The notes under the pieces are model-generated. The model was not told the DNA's origin. It searched no databases and worked only from the letters and a program-made list of their open reading frames with translations. A stretch of DNA of 64,000 nt from Paucisalibacillus algeriensis (GTDB taxonomy: Bacteria > Bacillota > Bacilli > Bacillales > Amphibacillaceae): the NCBI RefSeq assembly GCF_000577245.1, contig NZ_CBYO010000006.1:1-64000 (forward strand). The letters run 5' to 3'. A program made the position numbers and the translations under genes. Positions 16,917 through 24,122 of this stretch are shown one piece after another. Positions within the stretch are counted from its first letter, which is position 1. Every line of letters starts with the position of its first letter.

Positions 16917-17080
16917 TTCACTCAGAGGAAATATGTTATATAGGATTCCCTATCCCAAATCAAACCTTAATAAGGAAATTCTATATTTTGTTACCTATTC
17001 AATTAACGTCATTTCTGATAATATTTGTACGAACAATAAATATAAGTAATTTGGGTCATTTATAAAGAGAGGGAGTTTTG

Positions 17081-17941
17081 ATGGAGAAGCAATTTAATAC
17101 TAGATCAATGATTTTTACCTTATTTGGGGATTACATACGGCATTATGATAATGTTATTTGGATTGGAAGTTTAATTCGATTGTTGCAGGAATTTGGTCAT
17201 AATGAGCAATCAGTTCGAGCTGCTATTTCGCGGATGAGCAAGCAAGGCTGGGTGGAGTCAAAGAAATTAGGGAATAAAAGCTATTATTCATTAACCGAGC
17301 GTGGTAAAGCAAGAATGGAAGAAGCTTCTCGGCGTATTTATAAATCGGAACACCCTTCCTGGGATGAAAATTGGCGGATTCTAGTTTATACCATTCCTGA
17401 AAACAAACGACATATCCGTGACGAGCTCCGAAAAGAACTAGTATGGAGTGGCTTCGGATTATTGTCCAATAGTTGTTGGATATCACCTAATCCGTTAGAA
17501 GAACAGGTTAATGTATTAATAGATAAATATGATATTAGTGAATATGTTTCTTTCTTTAATGCCTCTTATATTGGAAAGAATAGTCCTGAAGAACTTGTCC
17601 AAAAGTGTTGGAATCTAGATGAAGTAAATGAAAAGTATCAGATATTTATCCAAGAGTACAGTCAGAAATATGTGATTGATAAAAATAAAATCGAAAAAGG
17701 TGAAATAAGTGATGGGAGCTGTTTTGTGAAGTCTGCCCTTTTAGTTCACCAATATCGCAAATTTTTATTTATTGATCCTAATTTACCACAGGAATTATTA
17801 CCAAAGAAATGGCTGGGAGATTCTGCAGCATCCCTCTTTAACGACTACTATCACATGCTCATCGAACCAGCTCGACGCTTCTTTAAAGAAGTCTACGAGC
17901 AAGGTGAGTTAGATAAAATACAAGTTGACCTAAAAAAGTAG
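17081..17941 (+). CDS. paaX: Phenylacetic acid degradation transcriptional repressor PaaX
   Basis: A 286-residue member of the PaaX family, whose E. coli prototype represses the paa genes until it binds phenylacetyl-CoA. The N-terminal winged helix (about residues 1-85, SMIFTLFGDYIRH, EQSVRAAISRMSKQGWVESKK) is followed by the central PaaX domain (DENWRILVYTIPENKRHIRDELRKELVWSGFG) and the C-terminal helical domain. ATG at 17081 has GGGAG five bases upstream. Transcribed away from paaA. Upstream there is one half-site-like ATTAACGTCATTT (17002-17014) that also occurs at the E1-alpha operator, so self-control is possible but not clear. Confidence 0.92.
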   Translation: MEKQFNTRSMIFTLFGDYIRHYDNVIWIGSLIRLLQEFGHNEQSVRAAISRMSKQGWVESKKLGNKSYYSLTERGKARMEEASRRIYKSEHPSWDENWRILVYTIPENKRHIRDELRKELVWSGFGLLSNSCWISPNPLEEQVNVLIDKYDISEYVSFFNASYIGKNSPEELVQKCWNLDEVNEKYQIFIQEYSQKYVIDKNKIEKGEISDGSCFVKSALLVHQYRKFLFIDPNLPQELLPKKWLGDSAASLFNDYYHMLIEPARRFFKEVYEQGELDKIQVDLKK

Positions 17942-17961
17942 CATAAATATGCTACTTTTTT
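17932..17961. terminator. Bidirectional terminator between paaX and thioesterase
   Basis: Perfect 14-bp arms AAAAAAGTAGCATA (17932-17945) and TATGCTACTTTTTT (17948-17961) with a 2-nt gap. The A and T runs make it a terminator for both convergent genes; it contains the paaX stop codon. Confidence 0.9.
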
Positions 17962-17966
17962 GTTAT

Positions 17967-18383
17967 CTATTTTTGTTGTATTAACAGGGATGACACACAA
18001 GTAGCTACTTTCTTATCATTCTGAACTAAATCTGCAACTACATAGGCTAAAGTTCTTCCCATTTTTTCTACCCTCGCAGTAACGTTAATTTCCCCTTCAA
18101 ATGCCGGACGATGAAAAGTTGTATCCAAATCGATAGAAACAAACCCTTGGCTCTCCGTTAGTTTAGAAGCAATTGCATACGCCATTAAAATATCAGCAGC
18201 ACTAGACATAAAACCTCCCATTACTACCCCTAATCCATTTATGTATTTTTGATCAACATGCCAAATTCCTTTAGAAATTCCATCTTCTGCAAAATTAACC
18301 TTCACCTGCATGGTAGTATCACAAGGTGGAGGAGTCAATCCATGTGATACTACCTGTTGTAAATCAGATATCGTATATTTCAT
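17967..18383 (-). CDS. Hotdog-fold thioesterase, PaaI family
   Basis: A 138-residue single-hotdog acyl-CoA thioesterase. NGLGVVMGGFMSSAADILMAYAI corresponds to the helix-start motif where most relatives have HGG; here the histidine is methionine, while the following aspartate is kept. Beside paaX it most likely rescues CoA from stalled aromatic acyl-CoAs, as PaaI does for hydroxyphenylacetyl-CoAs, but its distance from E. coli PaaI makes the symbol uncertain. AAGGAAGTGG precedes the ATG. It converges with paaX at a shared terminator. Confidence 0.78.
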   Translation of the reverse strand: MKYTISDLQQVVSHGLTPPPCDTTMQVKVNFAEDGISKGIWHVDQKYINGLGVVMGGFMSSAADILMAYAIASKLTESQGFVSIDLDTTFHRPAFEGEINVTARVEKMGRTLAYVVADLVQNDKKVATCVSSLLIQQK

Positions 18384-18399
18384 ATATTTCCACTTCCTT

Positions 18400-18533
18400 A
18401 TCGTTTTTGGCTGTTATCTAAATGTTTGTTGCTTTTACTTTCACGGTTGATAGATATTGTGCTGTTACTAATGATTTATGGTTAAGCAACATACCCGCTA
18501 AGGAAATACACTTCGCTAATATTGGTGTATCTT
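18400..18533. repeat. Remnant of the island repeat with its left flank
   Basis: The 18400-18469 stretch matches the left flank of copy A (7471-7540), including GTTGCTTTTA, TTTCACGGTTGAT and ATTGTGC. About 30 bp on, a solo GGAAATACAC (18502-18511) with a short partner GTGTAT (18525-18530) is all that remains of an element. The 604-bp gap from 18384 to 18987 otherwise holds AT-rich sequence and the reductase promoter; a 62-codon frame at 18574 has no RBS. Confidence 0.6.
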
Positions 18534-18865
18534 AATTAGACGCTTTTAGAGACATCCTTAAACCCTCTTCAAAATGATGTATGGCTCAATAATTCCTGAA
18601 GTTTACCGCACAGTTTCTAACAAATTATATAATTTACAACTCCCTTTAGAAAACAGCCATTTTTCAATTCAATATTTATACCGTTTTTATTACGTTATTA
18701 AAATAGTACGTTTTGTTATATTAATTGTCAATACTATCAAAATTTACCCAAATAAATATTAATTCAATCTACTAATCAAAATGTTATGATTTTCGTTTAA
18801 AACCCTAAAATGACCAAAAAAATGTAGGGGAAGAGATGGTATTTATTTTATTTTCCCAAATTAAA

Positions 18866-18934
18866 TTGACAATTAGCAATTATATTTTTATTATTTATAT
18901 ATCACTAGTTAACAATACGTTTTAAAAACGTTAT
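18866..18934 (+). promoter_or_regulatory. Reductase promoter with PaaX-type operator
   Basis: TTGACA (18866-18871), 17-bp spacer and TATTAT (18889-18894), then at 18914-18934 an operator AATACGTT-N5-AACGTTAT, differing from the paaA site mainly in one arm. ACGT cores are again eleven bases apart. It lies just downstream of the expected transcription start. Confidence 0.65.
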
Positions 18935-18987
18935 ATTAGTATACTGTAATTATAAAAGATTCATTCTCAAAAAAAGGAGCCATACAG

Positions 18988-19989
18988 ATGGAAAATCATG
19001 AAATGGTGGATATTACGATAATTGGGGCTGGGCCAGTAGGATTGTTCACTTCATTTTATGCTGGTATGCGAGAGGCAACTGTAAAGATTATTGATAGTCT
19101 TCCAGAGGTTGGTGGGCAATTAGCGGCGTTATATCCCGATAAATTTATTTACGATGTTGCAGGTTTTCCTGGTGTTAAAGCAAAGGACTTAGTTTTTCAA
19201 CTGCATAAACAAGCACTAACATTTTCTCCTACGATATGTCTAAATGAGCAAGTTCAGGATATTATCCAGCCGGAAGATGGTACGTTTAAAATTATCACAT
19301 CTAAAGGAATCCATTTTTCAAAAACCATTATCCTCTCTGCAGGTGCAGGTGCATTTGAACCGAGAAGACTGAAAATAGATAATGCGACAGAATTTGAAGG
19401 GCAGACACTTCATTACTTTGTAAAACAGTTAGATAGCTTCACAGGTAAGAGGGTTCTAGTTTGTGGTGGAGGTGATTCTGCTGTGGATTGGGCACTTGCT
19501 TTGGTGGATGTCGCAAGTAGTGTTACACTTATTCATCGCAGGTCCGAGTTTAGAGCACATGAACATAGTCTTACACAGCTTAAAGAGTCGTCTATCCTTA
19601 TTCAAACACCATTTGAATTAACGAAGATATTCGGTAGTAATGGACAAGTGGAGAATGTTATCATTCAAGAGGTTAAAGGGGAACACCAAAACACTTTCGA
19701 AGTGGACGAAATTATTGTTAACTATGGTTTCATTACAAATATTGGTCCAATAAAAACCTGGGGACTTGAAACAACCAAAAATGCAGTACACGTAAACGGA
19801 AAAATGGAGACATCTATTCCAGGGATTTTTGCTGCGGGAGATATTTGTTCCTATGATGGTAAACCTAGGTTAATTGCAACTGGTTTTGGGGAAGCAACTA
19901 TAGCTGTCAACCATGCTAAATCTTTCCTTAATCCAAAGGCAAAGCTTAGCGTACACAGTACCCATTTGTTTTCTGCACCAAAGCATTAA
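18988..19989 (+). CDS. Ferredoxin--NADP reductase (YumC type)
   Basis: A 333-residue thioredoxin-reductase-like flavoprotein. FAD motif IIGAGPVGLFTSFYAGMRE, the segment EVGGQLAALYPDKFIYDVAGFPG, NADP motif VLVCGGGDSAVDWALAL and the C-terminal FAAGDICSY are all typical of the Bacillus YumC-type ferredoxin reductase; there is no CxxC redox pair, which excludes thioredoxin reductase. It would pass electrons from NADPH to ferredoxin or flavodoxin. Its promoter shares the operator seen at paaA, and PaaE is missing, so it may be the dedicated electron donor chain for PaaABC. AAAGGAG is eight bases before the ATG. A housekeeping paralogue may exist elsewhere. Confidence 0.87.
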   Translation: MENHEMVDITIIGAGPVGLFTSFYAGMREATVKIIDSLPEVGGQLAALYPDKFIYDVAGFPGVKAKDLVFQLHKQALTFSPTICLNEQVQDIIQPEDGTFKIITSKGIHFSKTIILSAGAGAFEPRRLKIDNATEFEGQTLHYFVKQLDSFTGKRVLVCGGGDSAVDWALALVDVASSVTLIHRRSEFRAHEHSLTQLKESSILIQTPFELTKIFGSNGQVENVIIQEVKGEHQNTFEVDEIIVNYGFITNIGPIKTWGLETTKNAVHVNGKMETSIPGIFAAGDICSYDGKPRLIATGFGEATIAVNHAKSFLNPKAKLSVHSTHLFSAPKH

Positions 19990-20016
19990 AAAACTTGGCA
20001 TTCGCAAAGTTTTTAG
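19988..20016 (+). terminator. Probable terminator after the reductase gene
   Basis: AAAAACTT and AAGTTTTT arms around a 10-nt loop immediately after the stop codon, ending in a T run. Confidence 0.6.
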
Positions 20017-20101
20017 ACGAATGTCCTAGTCGCACTTTTAAAAATAGTTTACCTTCTTCGTATTATTCTTTCGCTAAAATTGTATCCTTTTTTTACGTAA
20101 A

Positions 20102-20150
20102 AATGAGGATGTTTCATATCGGGGTAACCCCTCCTTGAAACATCCTCATT
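20102..20150 (-). terminator. Long hairpin terminator after the wall-peptide-like operon
   Basis: Perfect 15-bp arms AATGAGGATGTTTCA (20102-20116) and TGAAACATCCTCATT (20136-20150), with an internal GGGGTAACCCC. On the minus strand it follows the last gene of the operon and is followed by TTTTTACG. Confidence 0.8.
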
Positions 20151-20152
20151 GC

Positions 20153-20356
20153 TCATTTAGTGCGTCTTGTATCTACTTCATACCATTCTTTTGACGACTG
20201 ATTCAAATGATCTGCTATCTTCTTAAACTTTGCTTTTGGTACTTTGATTTTAATGTAATTTGCTTCAGCTTCTGATAGTCTTAGTTCACGAACAGTTCTA
20301 CCATCCTTGAACGACTCGAGTAAGAATTCATCAAATTCATCTTTATGTGATATCAT
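20153..20356 (-). CDS. Small hypothetical protein (67 aa) of the ligase/racemase operon
   Basis: Not recognised. A 67-residue soluble, charged protein with an acidic N-terminal third (DEFDEFLLESF) and a basic C-terminal half with several lysines (IKIKVPKAKFKKIADHL). A GGGGGAG four bases before the ATG and its position 12 bp after the racemase stop, before the operon terminator, support it as a real gene. There is no signal peptide or membrane segment. A regulatory or accessory function for the upstream enzymes is possible but nothing in the sequence shows one. Confidence 0.7.
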   Translation of the reverse strand: MISHKDEFDEFLLESFKDGRTVRELRLSEAEANYIKIKVPKAKFKKIADHLNQSSKEWYEVDTRRTK

Positions 20357-20368
20357 GAATCTCCCCCC

Positions 20369-21100
20369 TTACTCAAAGTTTGGAACAACTTCTTCCTTCT
20401 TAATTTCTTTTCCGGAAAGAATGATGGATTCATTCACTAGTACTTGCATTGCATCCACAGCGTACGGTCTCAAATGTGCTGCAATCTCAATACACGAAAG
20501 CTCTGTACACCCCAAAATGACACAATCACACTTTTCCTGATGAATCATTTTTTCAATAATCTGTTCAAATCCTCGTACATCTACTGGCTTATTGGCTTTA
20601 AAGTCATAGATGGTTTGCATTATTTTTTCTTGATTTTGCACATTAGGAACAAGAGCCTTCATATTATATTTATGACATTCGTCCTGATATATACCTGTAT
20701 TTACCGTTCCATCAGTTGCTAAAATACCAACTTTAGCAGTTTGTCCAAATTTCTCACGTATAAATTTCACTGTTTCTTCAATCATATTAATAATTGGAAT
20801 AGAAGTCATCGCCTGCATCTCATCATAAAAATAATGTGACGTGTTACATGGTATAGATATATGATCAACCTCTGCCAATTCAAATATCTTAAAGTCCTTT
20901 TGAACCGCTTCTAAAAACGGTTCTTTATGATTCTCTAAAATAGCCCTTGTCCGATCCGGAATGGTGGCATGGTTAAGTATAACCATGTCAATATGCTCCT
21001 GATCTTTACTCGCTTCCGTATTTTCAATTACTTTCTCAAAGAATAACGATGTTGCTGCAGGTCCCATTCCACCTAACACACCGAGCTTTTTTCTATTCAT
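20369..21100 (-). CDS. Aspartate/glutamate racemase family protein
   Basis: A 243-residue cofactor-independent racemase. The catalytic cysteine pair is intact: C85 in IPCNTSH and C198 in LGCTELS. The N-terminal LGVLGGMGPAAT is typical of the aspartate racemase (RacD/YgeA) branch. It should interconvert L- and D-Asp or L- and D-Glu in the cytoplasm. Third gene of a tight leftward operon after an ATP-grasp ligase and a Mur ligase, which suggests that its D-amino acid is ligated into a peptide. The ATG at 21100 has AGGTGG five bases upstream and is preferred over a GTG three codons earlier. Confidence 0.85.
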   Translation of the reverse strand: MNRKKLGVLGGMGPAATSLFFEKVIENTEASKDQEHIDMVILNHATIPDRTRAILENHKEPFLEAVQKDFKIFELAEVDHISIPCNTSHYFYDEMQAMTSIPIINMIEETVKFIREKFGQTAKVGILATDGTVNTGIYQDECHKYNMKALVPNVQNQEKIMQTIYDFKANKPVDVRGFEQIIEKMIHQEKCDCVILGCTELSCIEIAAHLRPYAVDAMQVLVNESIILSGKEIKKEEVVPNFE

Positions 21101-21137
21101 TCGTTCCACCTGCTTTATCTAGTGCTGCCTACAACTA

Positions 21138-22631
21138 TTATTTTACCTCAGCATTTTCTTTATTTAAAGCTTCAAGTGCGATTCCTGCACCATAATCCAT
21201 TCCTTGACAACCAGCAAGCAATACCAAATCACCTTTAGTTGATTTGGATAATGCATCATTTATAGAATCTGGTAATTCATCATACAAGTGAACAGTAATA
21301 TTCGCTTGATTCATGACTTCCAGGAATGCGTTTACTTCATCATCAGTCACTTCGTCCTTTGGTGTTGTATGGGAAACACTTCGGGTTGCAATGACTTCAT
21401 TAATTTTAAGTTTTTCAGCCCATTTTACAATTACTTCTGCATTTTCACGGTTAATTGTTGCACCTCTTTGCCCCCTAATTGCATATACTAATTGCAAATT
21501 GTCATAATCCATAAAATCTAGGGTTTGAAGAGTTACATTTATATTTCCCGGATTTGCAAAGTGGTCATCCACCACTTTAATTTCATCCTCATATATAAAC
21601 TCAAATCTTCTTGGTACACCAGAGAATTCTTTTAGCGTTTCCTGAATAGTTGATATTCTTACACCACTTAGAAGAGAAATGGTAATAGCGACCATTGCAT
21701 TATAAACAGAATGCAGACCTGGTACAGCTAGTTCAACTTCAAATTCACTAGGCTCATACTTTATACCATTAGCATCAAACGGTTTTAAGATCTCGACTGT
21801 AAATTTACCTCTTCCGGTACTTAAATCAAGGTTTTTACAATGAAGATAACCCTCATTACTGTTCAATCCAAATGAAATAACCGTTGCTTTTGTTTGGTCT
21901 ACCAAAGAAGCTGAATATTGATCATCTAGATTTAATACGGCATAGCTATTTTCTGAAGCATTTCGGATTAAGCTTGATTTTGCTTCGAAATACTTTTCAA
22001 AGGTACCATGCATTTCCATGTGTTCCTTGCTCATATTATTCAAGGAGACAATATCAAACGCTACACTTTCTACACGATTTAACTCTAATGCAGCAGAAGA
22101 TACCTCCATTGTTACATGCGTCACATCATTCTCAACCATTTCGCCTAAATATTGTTGTAAATCCAATGATTCAGGTGTTGTTAATTCTGCCGGGAATGAT
22201 TTATTCCCATTTTTTACAATAACTGTACCAATTAGACCAGTTTTGCGTCCTTCTGCCTCTAAAATAGCGTTTGTCATGTATGAAGTTGTTGTTTTTCCGT
22301 TAGTCGCCGTAATACCAATCATTGTCATTTTGCTAGATGGATTTCGATAAAACGTAGCACCTAATTGTGCTAATGCCACACGACTATCGCTAACCACATA
22401 TTGTGGAATTTGAATATCCTCTTGGAAGTCTTCTACTACAGCAGCCACTGCTCCACGTTTTACTGCATCTGGAAGGTACTTATGGCCATCTGTTTTAAAC
22501 CCTTTCACACATACAAAGAGATCTCCTTCCTCTACCTTTTGCGAATGGTAAGAGACTTTATTAATTTCCAGTGCTTCTACTTCCCTGTTATTCGTTACTT
22601 CTATTACTTTCAATAATTCGCTTAATCGCAT
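21138..22631 (-). CDS. MurE-like Mur ligase with diverged C-terminal domain
   Basis: A 497-residue Mur ligase. Residues 1-95 are a MurE-type UDP-binding domain, ATNGKTTT at 109-116 is the ATP loop, TTPESLD near 152 and EAKSS near 218 (carbamylated Lys position) are kept. Other conserved places have changed: SSHAL reads SSAAL (A180), the NLxxDHLDxHG segment reads NMSKEHMEMHG, the DNPR meso-diaminopimelate motif is not found, and AGKGHE near the end reads AGCQGM. It is therefore not a normal diaminopimelate-adding MurE. Its partners, an ATP-grasp ligase and an Asp/Glu racemase, point to a peptide with D-Asp or D-Glu, perhaps a cross-bridge or wall polymer. AGGAGG stands before the ATG. Confidence 0.8.
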   Translation of the reverse strand: MRLSELLKVIEVTNNREVEALEINKVSYHSQKVEEGDLFVCVKGFKTDGHKYLPDAVKRGAVAAVVEDFQEDIQIPQYVVSDSRVALAQLGATFYRNPSSKMTMIGITATNGKTTTSYMTNAILEAEGRKTGLIGTVIVKNGNKSFPAELTTPESLDLQQYLGEMVENDVTHVTMEVSSAALELNRVESVAFDIVSLNNMSKEHMEMHGTFEKYFEAKSSLIRNASENSYAVLNLDDQYSASLVDQTKATVISFGLNSNEGYLHCKNLDLSTGRGKFTVEILKPFDANGIKYEPSEFEVELAVPGLHSVYNAMVAITISLLSGVRISTIQETLKEFSGVPRRFEFIYEDEIKVVDDHFANPGNINVTLQTLDFMDYDNLQLVYAIRGQRGATINRENAEVIVKWAEKLKINEVIATRSVSHTTPKDEVTDDEVNAFLEVMNQANITVHLYDELPDSINDALSKSTKGDLVLLAGCQGMDYGAGIALEALNKENAEVK

Positions 22632-22643
22632 ACAGACTTCCTC

Positions 22644-23828
22644 CTAATTCTTTGTTCGGCCACCAAATAATTTACTAACCCTAGTTTTCATAAAGGCAAC
22701 AGCTGGCTTTGGATCACTTAAACTAAAGATTGCATATGCTTTTGGTCGGAATAAGGATTTTACAACCTCTGAAGATTTAAGTTGACCCGTTTTAATATAA
22801 TCTTTCACCGCTAAAAAGTCCTCGTATCCATACCAAAAAGCTCGATTGGTTGTATCTGTCACTGCTTTTGGCTCAAGTGGGGATCCAATCATTTCTCGAT
22901 AGGTGATATACGGAAAATTCAAACCAACTTTATAAAGTAAATGATTAAAGTTAGTAATCCTAGCATTTATTTCAATTAAATAGTATTCTCCTGTTTCTTC
23001 ATCTTTTTTAAACTCTATTTCTGCAAATCCTTTGTAATTAATTCCCTCTAAAAACTTCGAACCAATCTCAAAAATTCCAGGGGTGTATTTTTGAATCGTA
23101 TAAACAGATGCCCCAAAGTTAATTGGATATTGTCGTAGCTTTTGACAAGTGGTCCAATGAGTAACTTTAGAATTCTGGTTCAAATACGCATCGAAGGTAT
23201 ACATATGGTCATCAAATCCCGGAATAATACGCTGTACAAACACATCAAGGTTTGCTTCTTTTGATTTGTTCAGCGCCTCGTCTAGCTCTTCCATATTATG
23301 AACTTTAAAGATCTTTTTCCTGAACTTCTTAACAAATGTTGGTGAATCAAAAGGCTTCACAAGACAAGGAAACTTTATTTCTTCTTCAACCCGCTTCTTA
23401 AAATTAGGTTCGTTTATCCGAACTGTCTCTGGCACTTTGATTCCATGCTCAACCGCTAAAGCATGTAAGGTATCCTTATTCATCACCCTACTCGCTAGGC
23501 CCGGTTCTGTTTGCGGGATTAAATAATAGTCTTTTATTTCTTCCAAATATGCATCTATTACCTCCAAATATGTATCATGGCAAGGTATTAGGACAGGCTT
23601 TTCCTCTTGTTTTTTAGCAAAATCAATTAATGCTTGAATAAATTCTTTCGTTTCTTTTTTATAATGCGGGACGAGTATCTTCTCCGAACAATACTTTGAT
23701 GCAGCACCATAACGATCTTCTTCTGAATAATCAACCGCTACAGTATGGACACCTTCTTTTCCAAGGCTCCTAATTGCACTAAGTCCTATATAATAATTAT
23801 TACCTAAAACAACTGCTTTATTATTCAT
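22644..23828 (-). CDS. ATP-grasp carboxylate-amine ligase (possible D-aspartate-ligase type)
   Basis: A 394-residue ATP-grasp enzyme of the COG3919-like group. The preATP-grasp part begins AVVLGNNYYIGLSAIRSLG; CLVKPFDSP and VFVQRIIPG lie in the ATP-grasp lobes and the metal-binding YLIEINARITNFN near residue 300 is clear. It should activate a carboxylate with ATP and join it to an amine. D-aspartate ligases of lactococci and enterococci are ATP-grasp enzymes linked to aspartate racemase genes, which matches this operon. The ATG at 23828 has GGAG eight bases upstream. First gene of the operon; the upstream 294 bp contain its promoter but no other gene. Confidence 0.75.
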   Translation of the reverse strand: MNNKAVVLGNNYYIGLSAIRSLGKEGVHTVAVDYSEEDRYGAASKYCSEKILVPHYKKETKEFIQALIDFAKKQEEKPVLIPCHDTYLEVIDAYLEEIKDYYLIPQTEPGLASRVMNKDTLHALAVEHGIKVPETVRINEPNFKKRVEEEIKFPCLVKPFDSPTFVKKFRKKIFKVHNMEELDEALNKSKEANLDVFVQRIIPGFDDHMYTFDAYLNQNSKVTHWTTCQKLRQYPINFGASVYTIQKYTPGIFEIGSKFLEGINYKGFAEIEFKKDEETGEYYLIEINARITNFNHLLYKVGLNFPYITYREMIGSPLEPKAVTDTTNRAFWYGYEDFLAVKDYIKTGQLKSSEVVKSLFRPKAYAIFSLSDPKPAVAFMKTRVSKLFGGRTKN

Positions 23829-24122
23829 ATACTTTTCTCCTACTTTAGGTATTATCCTATTCATGGGTTTGTATTTTTATTAGAAAATATCATTAGTGTA
23901 TTTTAGCTTACTATTCTCTCCTTATTATACGCGTGTATAGATATTACTTCAATAAGTCAATATGCGTGGAGAAATAACTATATGCATATTATAATATACA
24001 AATCTATTAGGAAATACTTTAAGCATGGAGATTAAAGTATGATATATTGTATGTATAGGAATTTTTACCCAGTTTAATGATGGGAGTTTACTAGATACAT
24101 TGGATAAAGGGGGGTGTAATCG

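Noticed and set aside
18574-18762. 62-codon frame before the reductase gene
   Set aside because: No RBS, AT-rich, overlaps the promoter region and looks non-coding.
18988-19989. Thioredoxin reductase
   Set aside because: No CxxC redox pair; sequence follows the YumC-type ferredoxin reductase.
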